A stretch of DNA of 64,000 nucleotides from Notospermus geniculatus. Lineage: Eukaryota; Nemertea; Pilidiophora; Heteronemertea; Lineidae. This document shows positions 25,401 to 37,400 of the stretch, in pieces; positions within the stretch are counted from its first letter, which is position 1; each line of letters starts with the position of its first letter. The notes beneath the pieces are model-generated. The model searched no databases and was not told the DNA's origin. It worked only from the letters and a program-made list of their open reading frames with translations. The position numbers were made by a program, and so were the translations under genes. The DNA lies in contig NMRB01000010.1 of assembly GCA_002633025.1 (NCBI GenBank), positions 943,503-1,007,502 on the forward strand, in the 5' to 3' direction.

Positions 25401-28400
25401 TTGGACAATGAATTCTTATCATATCACTGAATGATTCTCAACATCAGCTTGATTGAAACTAAGTTGTAGTTCCCTGCAATTAAGAAAAGTCGCCCTGAGT
25501 GTTCTTTCTAAAGAATCAATTTGCCAACAACTCATGTCATCAGCCTAATGGAACTGCTAGTCACTGTGGTAAGCAGTATATTCTGTGAGACACCTCCGTT
25601 ACCCTTCACAAAACAGAACGTTGGTGATGAACTTTGACCTATTCCTGTTGCTATGGGACAGGTTGTCTCATTACTTCTTGATACACTATCTCATCTGTCC
25701 TGTCTGTATCGGTTTACCTTTTGGCTGAACATTATTTATCGCTGGTTCTCAAGTTTTATAGCCATTTGCAAAGTTAGAATCCATTGCCATCAAATTGCAC
25801 TGATGGAAATATGGAGAAAAAATGTATGTAGCTTATCCTTAGCTTTGTAGGTTTGTATATAATTTGCTGTGCAAATTTGAAAACGTGTTCTATCATGTTT
25901 GAGGACTGACAGACCCAATTGCCATTCCAAAATCAGATTGCATGACTCAATTTGGTCAACCAGCATGAAATTGATCCTCCTTTTTCTTTTCCACGGAAAT
26001 GTTTTTGCCAAGGTGGAGTTAGATACAGAGTAATGCAAAATGAATCCTGTATTGAATAGTGTTGCATTACTGAATAAGTACAAATCAATGCTGATGAATG
26101 ATTGATCGAAGCCTGATTACATCAACTTGAATCAATGAGATTACCAGCCTCCAACTAGTTCCCCTTTGAGCCTATCAAACATGAAAGTGGACAGCTGAAG
26201 AACTCAGCTTCAAGTTGTGTATGATCGAACCTTAAGTACAGTAGAACCTCAGCTAATGGACACCCCAAGATTACGGACAATTTTGCCCAGTCCCGAATTT
26301 TCCTTAGCCTTTTCGAATTTCGCACCTAATTCATTAGCTATATTGTCACGTGTTCCAATCCATGTGACTTTCTTTAAATTTTAGGACTTTGGACAATGAA
26401 TTCTTATCACACATCATGAATGATTCTCAACATCAGCTTGATTGAAACTAAGCTATAGTTCCCTGCAATTAACAAAAGTCACCCTCTGTGTTCTTTCTAA
26501 AGAATCAATTTGCCAACAACTCATGTCATCAGCCTAATGGAACTGCTAGTCGCTGTGGTAAGCAGTATATTCTGTGAGACACCTCTGTTACCCTTCACAA
26601 AACAGAACGTTGGTGATGAACTTTGACCTATTCCTGTTGCTATGGGACAGGTTGTCTCATTACTTCTTGATACACCATCTCATCTGTCCTGTCTGTATCG
26701 GTTTACCTTTTGGCTGAACATTATTTATCGCTGGTTCTGAAGTTTTATAGCCATTTGCAAAATCCATTGCCATTAAATTGCAATGATGGAAATGATGGAG
26801 AAAAAATGTATGTACCAGTAGCTTATCCTTAGCTTTGTAGGTTTGTACATAATTTGCTGTGCAAATTTGAAAACGTGTTCTATCATGTTTGGGGACTGAC
26901 AGACCCAATTGCTGTTCCAAAATCAGATTGCATGACTCAATTTGGTCAACCAGCATGAAATTGATCCTCCTTTTTCTTTTCCACGGAAATGTTTTTGCCA
27001 AGGTGGCCATGGCAACTGCTTGTTTTGTGTTGCTGAAGTAGAAGTAGGAGGAAGTCAAGATATTGGTTCTGTAGACGGCAATTATGTTTGGTATGATTGA
27101 GTTGGTGCTGTCGCCTATCCGACTTGCATCATTCTTAGTAAATAGGTGTGAATTTTATGTCAGGTTGGCGACTGCGCTCTGCTTTACCATGTTTACTGTA
27201 CCGTTTCCGCATTGCCATCCTGAGGTCATCAGTGGTTCTGAATGCTCACTCCCTATGTCATTTCAGCTGGTGACGTGGGGAATGAGCAGGAAAAAGTACT
27301 GATTGCCTCTGAATACCGCATCGCATCACCAGCAGGTGAATCACGATCAGGGCCTCGGCTTGCTTGAAATTTTCATTACTCGCCTTAATCAGTTCCGTAA
27401 AGGAAAGAAGTGAACTTTCTATTTGTGAAAAACTTTACCATGGCTACTGTGAGGCTTTTATATAGCGCTTTCCACTGTCTGTTAATATATGGTCTCAAGG
27501 CACTTAACATTATTGCCCGGTCTCTCTAGAAACCTTCCTGGGGAACTCAAGGAGCAACTCATTTGGCTCACTTGATCCTTTCAGACCAGTCGAGAGTACA
27601 GAGTGCAACTTGACCGAGTATTGAACAGCCTTTCGGCCACAGGTCTGATTCTCTGTCAACTGGGCCAGCGAGTCCCCAATAGATTCATTGCAGGCCTAAT
27701 ACTGGCAGATAGAAATCAATTTACCAATTTACCATGGCATTGATTCATTCTCTTTGCCTGAATTAGACCTTTCTCGTCCCAGCTGCCCTCCCTGAAACCT
27801 TTACTTTTCATCCAACATGATTAGATTATAGATTTGCGGACATCTGTTTCTCATTACAATTATTGCCATGTCTTTCATCTGATCGATTAACCACAAGAAC
27901 AATAATGTATATTCTCACATCTTGTCATCCTGTCGCAGACGTCTGGCTCTTTGGGGGCTCTTATGTTCACACTGCTCCACGTGAGAGATTTCTTGAGTAG
28001 GCTCCCTCTGGGAACTGGACTATAGAAAACTAAAGACAGTCATTTGGGCCATTGATGAAAACCAACAGTGATGAATTGAGAGCGCATGAGAAAAGTCACT
28101 TGGTGGAGCAGCACCTATATCGGTCCCAATTTGTATCATGGCAGATTATTTAGCTGTTTCTCCATATTCATTATTTGATGTGTTTGCCATGTTGTCTTTT
28201 CAGATGGACCTCCTTATTCTATGGGGATCACGATGGACAAGGCCCTAACACTGCCGGCCTCGGTTCACAAGAGTCCCTTGATACAAACATACGACTGCAG
28301 GACAAGGTTTGTGAATGAAAATTGATTGAAACTGAGCAAAAATTGACAATTTCTGGTGTACTTGGATGGGATTCTGAGCCCATCTTCAAATTCTGTCCAA

Positions 28401-31400
28401 ATCTACATTGAATCCTAATCACATAGAAAGGCACCTTACTTAGTCTGCATGCCCACTTCCAAATGATTCATGGTCGATGTAAACATGTTGAATGTCCATA
28501 AGAATTTGGTGTGATATTGCTTGTCCCATCCTCAATGTACCTAATGTATCACTTGATCTATCCTCTAGATGACTGAATTTGTCATTGAGTGTTACTGTGG
28601 TTTATGATAAATGCCAGTTGAGTCACGCAGAATCCATGATAATCGGACGAAGCTTATGCATTGACAATGTCTGCCAGGACTGTCTGCTGGATGTGGGAAT
28701 GATGAGAAAGGCTCTTTTTAAATTTAGCAACAGATTTCTTAACCATTGTCATTGAATTGGAGTTCATCACCGCATAACTTGCTTGATATTGGGCAGAATG
28801 ACACTTTTGCAAGAAATGCAATGTTGTCTCCTACATTACGTGTGTTTGCTTGCCCATTAGCTACAGGCTGTCTGACAGAAGCAACTGCTACATAAGCTTC
28901 CTCATGTTGGTTTACTGATTTTTAATGGAGCATTATGAAGTGTAACATATTAAGACGGCAAGGCCAATACCAGCAGTCTTATTGAGTAGCAGTTGAAGCT
29001 CCCAGAATTTCTGGGTGAAGCACATCATTCCTGGCTTGTGATTGAGTGCCTGTGGGGCTGGGGGAGTACTTGTCTTTCATGGTCGAGTCCATCACTCCCT
29101 CACTTCTTCGGNGCTCATCTAAATTGACTCAATCAGGCGTTTGCTGATGTCGCATCCAATGACAATGATCCCATTTCATGTGCCCGTGGTGTCGTTTACG
29201 ATTCTGATTGCCTGATTACTTGTCTTGATTGGGTACTCTTCTGTTACTTGGTACATAATGCCAACCATACACAGTCAAAAATGTTCGTGACTTCTTTTGA
29301 GCAGCTCAATAACGGCTGACATTCGGGTCTCGTGCAATTCAAGCCAAAAGTTTATGTACTCGCAACCTTATGTAAGTTGACCTTTGACTCTAGAGACCAT
29401 GATAATGTCACACATTTTGACCTCTCATTGCAGGGATGAGCACATACAGCGGAAGAGTGGCAAAGATGCAGTCCAGTATCTGTCCTTCCAGCGATATCTT
29501 ATACTCTACACTGCCATCATATGTTTGTTTTCCATATGTGTCGTACTGCCTGTCAATTTTCAAGGAGATCTCGGTGAGTTGATAAAATGTGTGTGGCGGT
29601 CTAGGAAAACCTGTCGGAAGTCGCTGAATGATCAACAAGGGCTGTCAGATTGCCTGTACATTGATCTGCTACTGTTTACCTGTTACGTAGTACATTTCAG
29701 CTATTGAAATGTGTGGGTTCACCAAGCCTTTCACTTTCCTAAAACACGACGTCTGACGGGTTTTCCTAGACCGCCTCACATGTGCATATGGCTAAACTGC
29801 TCCAAGCGGGGCCATTGGTTTTGAAATCCAATCATCATTGCTAACATTGACTTCATCACAGACAAATAGTAACAATGATATTCTGCCTCCAACTGTATAA
29901 GGTAACATCTCCAGTTCAGTGGGAGGATGGTGAATTAAAGTAATAGCCTTACACTACACTGCACTGTATTTGACTGTATACGATCGAGCTATTACCTGAA
30001 TTGACCATGTTCACACTGATAGGGAGAGACTGGCTGTTACCATTCAAGGGCAGGGGTGATTTCCTGTTCTCTTCAAATTGTGATCAGTTGCAAGGATATG
30101 AGTCTTTGGTTTCCTGTCAGCTGGAATGGCAGCGTCTTATTACTGTACAAGCTTTGTAGTTCAGCACCTGCTTTGGATATGTTGGATTAGGAAGGACTGG
30201 TGTTGTCGGTACATCCCCTGTTGGCTAAAACTGCATTTCACTGGGACAAGTTCCATGTACTGTACTTGCACTTAGCTCTTTGGTGATGTCGTCCCGGTAT
30301 CCGCTATCAATCAGTTTTAAAGCAGATCGACATAAAACCCACGGGATTTACTATGAAATATTAATGAACTGAGATTTTCTCTACAGGTGAGAACACTGCT
30401 GGCAATAACTATTGTCGTGATTGATTACCACTTGAGAAAAATAGATTATTATAATTATACGTTGTGTACAGCATGGTGGAGATCGACCATATTCAAGGTT
30501 TCATAAGAAATGAGGGGACATGGTGGTATAATGACAAGAGTAATGGCAAAAATGTCTATTTGTGGTGATGGTGTTATTAAGTGGTCTGAAGAAGAGTTGC
30601 AGTGTGACACAGCCCACAGACACTACTTCCAATCTCACAGAAATGAACCTCTATGAATGAATTTGTACGAAGGCTGCCAGCCGTATATTGGGCTTATTCT
30701 AGAGATACTGTTGTGAAGCTGATAATATTTGGATTGTGACCCTGATCACTTAAAGGCGTAATTCATGTGTATTTTAGATCACTATGATAGTGGAAAGTAT
30801 ATTATGCAAAGCTGTGAGCCTCTCAACAATGACGAAGTACATTACACTACAACATCTGTCAGCCTGAAGGCTTCAAGTACTAGTAGCTTAGGGAGCAGTC
30901 CATTAAAATGATTGGGAGCGACTACTAGAGCGTGTTGCTGCACTTGACATTCAAAGATTTTGTTCGATTGATTTTGTCATGATTTACTTTACAGAACGCC
31001 GTGAATCTGACATACCTATGGGTACTTATATCATTATTTGCAGAACAATGCTTATTTATTCATTTCCACTGTATGTACAAGTAACTCACAAAAAGCTTCA
31101 GGTTTCCTTCTTCATATTTGCTTGTGGTAAATGGTCATTTATGAAGGCTCCTTCAAGAAATGGACACAAGAACTTCTACCATGAAAAGTTATCGTGTGTT
31201 GTCAAGCTAATTGCGTCATGATGGCCTTTTTGCTCTCAAAAGAAAATTTCTCTCAAAGACTATCATTCTGTGACCCTTTGGTTGGTGTTGGCCTGTTCAG
31301 TATCAGTTTTGGAATCCTCAGCAGCACTTGCAGGATTTGGTGTGGAAGTGAGTCTGCTGTCATCAATTTTGCTAACTTCATGGGGCATTGTTGGCCTTCT

Positions 31401-34400
31401 ACCCTGTGTTGATTGAAAAAATTCCTTCAGTTCTGATAAGAAAATGAACTTCAAAGAAACTTCATCTTCAGGAGATGCATCAAACATGGCTCTTGCTGTC
31501 TTTAAATGTCTTGTTTGTCTTTTCTGCTTTACAGAGGGGAACACTCAAGCATTTGGCCACACCACCATGAGTAATATTGACACGGGGTGAGTCTGAAATT
31601 CATACGACTGAGATTCATGCAGACCTGTCCAAAATTGATGGTGCTGAGTCCACAAATGATGATGCAAGCATACTGATTTCTGTAGGACTGCACATGACGG
31701 ACACCTCTTAAGGACAGCACAGTTCAGTCCTCAACTGGACACATTTGAGGACCCTTGTCGATTCAGGACAGCACCGGGCAGTGCCAAAGGTCTCCCCAAT
31801 AGAGAGATTCAACTGTTCTCGTATATTTCAGGTCTTCGACCCTGTGGGTTCATGGTGTTTTTGCTGTTGTGTTCCTCATTATTGCTGTCTACATGATGCG
31901 TCATTTCTCTGTCAACCTCCAGTATGAGGACGATGATCAGGTGCGTATTGGAGGAGATCGTTACCAGACAACCACTTTTTGTCTGCCTCCAGATGGTAAC
32001 AATGTGAAAAATTAACACCACTTAACTGGCAGCTGTCCAATATACTGCACGAATCAGAAAAAAATGAGACTCTCTGCATAATAATATGAACTGAGGCCCA
32101 ATCCCTTTGAGTTGTAACCTTTTAGGAGAAAGCAAAGGATAATGACTGAGTTTTTGATGTGTTGTGTTGAAGAGTATTTTGTTTCTACACAGGCTACAAG
32201 AACACTGATGGTGTCGCACATACCTAAAGACAAGTGTTTCAAGAATATTATTCAACAGCATTTCCAGTAAGTGAACATGGCTGTTATTTCGATGATGTAA
32301 TATAATCCTAATCTTTTGACACAATGGAGGAAGCTCTTATCATCAAGAGAATAGCTATTTAAGACCAACAGGGATGCTTAATTCTGTGAATTGACACTTG
32401 TGTTGGTGCCTTTGGATTCTGTGATCAATGAATCATCAGATAAGAGCTGTAATGTAATTACTGCAGGGCTGAAGTCTTCTATGGTAATAGGACAGCAAAA
32501 TCTATACACACTATTTGAGCTGCATTGGTCTTTTTCAGCGAGGCATATCCGGAGTCTGTTGTACAGGACATACAGTTTGCTTACAGTATCTCAAGACTCG
32601 TCAAACTTGATAAACAAAGGTAAGCTCTTGAAGGTTAAATTCTGAATGTCTCTGACAGCTTCCATATGTTGGGACAGCCTTGAGAGTTCAGAATACAGAG
32701 TAATAAGTCAGGGATGATGAATTGAACCTACCTCTCTGTCTGGAGTCCGAAGCTAAAGCGCTGTGCCACTGGCATTATACTGTGAACTTTGATTAGGAGA
32801 GAAACCAAAATGCTGGCATTGACATCAAGACTGAAATGTACCGATTTCATTGTTTATTCATTCAGGCAATTTGCAACAGAGGGACGTCAGAATTCAGAGA
32901 TGATCTGCAATAAAAGTGGCATAAGACCTTTGATCCGGCCATACCCATGTGGTCAGTTGTGTTGCTGCTGTGAATGCTGTGGTTGCCAACAGGTATGATG
33001 TGATAACTGTCCAGTTAATACTAAAGAGTGTTGTGGGAGAACCTAGTATTCGTAGTTTTCAGAACTGTCAATGTTGGGATACCATTTTGGACTCGTATTC
33101 TTACCGTATATGTCTTCAGGTTGATGCAATCAATTTCTACGCTGAAGAAGAAAAGAGATTGAAGGATCTATGCGAGACAGAAAAAGTCAGAGCTTTTCAA
33201 GAAGCACTCGGCATTGCCTTCGTCACGATGGAAGATGACGACATGGCCGCGAGGATCTATACAGATTTCCGTGCCGCTTGTAAAGGGGCCAACAACCCAC
33301 TTGTTTCCAGTGTGAGCTCAGAGCTCCAGGTCTATGACTGGTCTGTCAGATATGCTCCAGCGCCGGATAATATCTATTGGTAAGCTTGGTTTATACTATC
33401 ATTATTTCCTTAACAATTCAAAGAGAATTATGCTAGTGATTATGACACCTTCACAAAAAATTACTCTTAATTGGTCCTTATGCGAGCCAAGATGTCAATG
33501 TTGATTATTTGATGGCCCCAATTTAGTATTTAGTTACCCCAAAAGATTCACTGAGAAGATACTTCTTTATCCTGATTTGTTTATCGTCATTTCCCATTAT
33601 TTCAGGGAAAACCTTTCTGTCGACCCGATATGGTGGTGGGCCAAAGCAGTGTTCATCAACCTGGCTCTCACAGTCCTTCTGTTCTTCCTAACAACTCCAT
33701 CTATCATCATGAACTCTCTTGATGAAATCAACTACAAGAGGGAACTAGAGCAGACTCATGTAAGTTTGATGAGTTTGGAGCTAAATTGGTTGAAACTAAA
33801 ACAGATTAGTGGAAGGTTGTTGATGAAACTCACAAATGTCTGTCTCGGTATTAAAAAAAAAAGGTCAGGTGGGATTTATTTGTTAGTCTTTCAACAAAAT
33901 TTTCTCCTTCCTCATTTCAGAGTGCTATCCTTGTGCAGTTTGTCCCCACCCTCATTCTCTGGACTATTTCGGCATTGCTGCCATATTGTGTCTACTATTC
34001 CGACCAAAGTTTATTGGACACTGGACAAGGTAAACACCATCAACTGACAGATGCCAGTGTTCATTTTGTCTGAACACCCACTCTGAGGTGACAGGTGTCG
34101 ATGTTTCCACTGCACTACCCTAACATCCCACAAGTACTGTTGTCATGTGATGTGGGCTTGGCTCTCATGCTGTACATTGCACACACCAGATAGAACTTGC
34201 CCTGCAAGTTTCACATTGACTGATTGAAATTGAATGTTCGTTTCAGGACGGCTGAGCATCATGCAGTTATGAGAAAAACCTTTATCTTCTTACTTGTGAT
34301 GGTTATAATCTTGCCATCTCTTGGGCTAACCAGGTAAGTTCACGGGAGTTCAGGTTTGCCAGTGCTTGGCCATTTTCCTTTGGAAACAACTTGCATTGAT

Positions 34401-37400
34401 GCTGTCTCCTTCAATCGTAGGCAGAGATTCCAATTTCTGCTGTACCGTAGTAAACAAAGAAAGAATCCATTTGATGGGAAGGGTATTGAGAAGAATTAGG
34501 GACTTTTGGTAAAGCTCCGTATCGATCCGTATCACGTATGATGTATGATTTTAATAGAAAATGCATTAGCTCAGTACGTCATACATGACATGGATCGACG
34601 ATATGGAGCCTTGCCAGAAGTCCCTATTATCTTTCCTGTTATTAAAAAGTTAGGTGGGTTCATCACCATTTCAGTGTAGGCCTAACGCATGATTCTTACT
34701 CTCATTTCAGTGCCAAAGCTTTCTTTGAATGGGCCATTACGGATGAAGATAAAAAATTTAGGTGGCAGTAAGTACAGAGAATAGAAACTGATGTACAGAA
34801 GCAGAAGGTGCAGGGCATGCCCCGCCATTCAAAAAATACCTCTCAGTGTTCTTGTAATGTATGAGTTGCACATCTCCAAATTGCCTTGGGTTGGTTGACT
34901 GACTTACTTGTTTTCTTACTTGACTTACTTTCTTGACTTACTGACGTACTTATTGTTTTCAGGTGTGTTTTTCTGCCCGGTAATGGTGCATTCTTTGTCA
35001 ATTATGTGATCACTTCGGCATTCATTGGAACTGGTCTCGAGTTGATCAGGTTCCCTGAGCTGTTTATGTATGCAATCCGTCTGCTTGCTGCCAGGTCGGC
35101 TGCTGAGAAAACTGCTGTCAGAAAGGCAAGTAGATTTCAAACACTGGCATTGATTCAGAAATATTGCACTCTGTCAGTGGAGTTGGTCCTCTTAATACAG
35201 AATCTCTGAAAGCTTTTTGCTGCAAAAAACTTATTTGATGCTACTCTGGTGAATGAAATTTGTCTCAACAGTTTGTTTTTCAATTCCAGGCAATCATTTG
35301 GCAGTTCCAGTTCGGCTGCGAATACGCTTGGAGCCTCTGCATATTTGCAGTCGTTGTTGTCTATAGCATTCCATGTCCACTAATAGTACCGTTCGGTGAG
35401 TATTGTTGCTCGTTTGTTTGAGCTCCTCTCAAGACATTCTGAATCTACCCCACTTACAATGTGTTGTTTAATCGCTGTACTCTGTTGCAGAAGATTTCGT
35501 GATTCTCTTTCTTGAGTTCTTTGGTATATCATATTTCCATAATTTCTTGTCGCAGGCCTGGTATACCTGACTCTGAAGCATTTAGTAGATAGGTACAACA
35601 TTTACTTCGCCTATGGTCCATCGAAGATTGACAAGGATATCCACGCCAGTGCCATCAACTTCGTCATTGTGGCAGTTATTCTGCTTCAGTTCAATATTGT
35701 CTTCTTCACAATATTGCGGTCAGGTAAACTTTTTTTACCATTTCCAGTTTATGTGACACCAGCTTGCCCTACAGGGGAAGAAGGAATAGCCTCTCAGTTT
35801 CTGCCAGTTAGTTGCAGTTGCTGTATCGAGAAAAACTGACAAGAGTGGGTTTATCCAGATTAGGGATATACATGAAGGCAGTGGGTTTCAGCCTCTATTT
35901 GAGTTGAGTCAAGAAGCCACGTGCCCCAAGCACTGACAGGTGCCAGTGTGACCTATTTTACAGAAGGAGTTCACCTAGAACAGTACTTAGTATTTCTTTC
36001 TCTGTTTTTCAGAAAAAATGCATGGACTCTCAGTGTTCTCCATGATAGCACTGTTTGTTACTCTGATCATCTTCCTTGGGAGAGTCTGCTTCGGATGGTT
36101 CAAGGGACTAAGTCCGATCTCATACAAGGTAAGAAAGTCCTTGCTGATGATGCTCATAACACCCCTTAAAATAAGACCTGTTTTGGATTCTGGTGTGTTT
36201 GCTTGTATTCTGGAAGTTCGGGTGATAAGCACAGTCAGTTCGCACTGGTTGGGTAACTCACTGAGAGCCAATATTGCTGGTAGCTACAGGTAAACGGCAA
36301 ACCTTGGAGGAATTACTGGTATACTGATAATTCCTCCAAGGGCAAACCAAAGGTTTTCTGTGAAATGTTAGCTAAACAAGAAGACAGGTAAAACCCCAAA
36401 CTGTCCTCCCTGGGCACCCTGGCAATATCAAGATGGCATCGCCGGTTCATTCTCTTTACCATATCCCGTACATAATGTTGTACATAATCCAATGGAAGCA
36501 GATGAAAATTATCGATTACCGTACTCTTAAACTACCTTTTGAATACATTGAAATTGATGTATTTAGTGAATAAACTGAGTCGACAGATGTTATCTGCAAG
36601 GAAAAACTCAGTGATCAATGTTTAATTTGTAAATCCAGTCATGTCATTAAATTGGACTGATATACAAATCATTATATTTGATTACCTTCATGACCATGTC
36701 AGTGACGTGCATCGTATTCCGTAGTGTTCTGTGACTTCAGATTCATGTACTGATTCATCAATTGACAATAATTTAGATTCCTAAACTGACATTTCTTACA
36801 TTCTGAATCTTTGCATGACATCACTTTTCCATACTCACGTGTCAAATCTTCTCACTTTGCTCTTTGAATCAACTCTTGTCCAAAAATGCCCCATTTCATT
36901 CACATTCAGTTTGCTTGTAGCCTCATTTCTACTATGCTACTCTTCTCTACGGAATCTCTCTTTGTCATTAAGCCTCTTAGAAAAATTGCTCTTTAAAGAG
37001 TCTGTGTTTGAGAAAATTTATCAAATATGTGACTGAGGTAAACCTGCATCATGATTTGTTTGTGACGAGTTGTGAGTATTGTTATCCCACGTGGTTGTGC
37101 TCCCAATCAATTTCATCAATATTTTTTCAAGTCCAACTTGATGTCAAATAACTGCCAAGACAGATTCTATCAAAATCCTATCCCTGTACTTTTTTTTCTC
37201 ATATTTTAGCGTACCCTCCAGGTTGATCTGGTGATGGTCACGGTAAAATATCTCAGCATTTTACTGACTGATATTATTGTTTTCACGCAGTTTTTGTATT
37301 AACCCTTGTAGGACTGAGGATGATGGAAAAAGGCACTTTCCTGACTGTCAAAATCAAACTTATTTTGTATGCATTTAATAAGAATGAAACTTCTTTTAAT

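Larger units (their letters stand above)
22820..34007 (+). repeat. large tandem duplication, copy B (11.2 kb)
   Basis: Second copy of 11500-22819. It continues without a break into exon 13 and the rest of the gene. It lacks about 375 bp, including exon 4, at an 'n' (29112), has an extra nested duplication (25118-27006), and lacks the TIR insertions present in copy A at 18840-19293 and 20908-21085. Confidence 0.95.
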
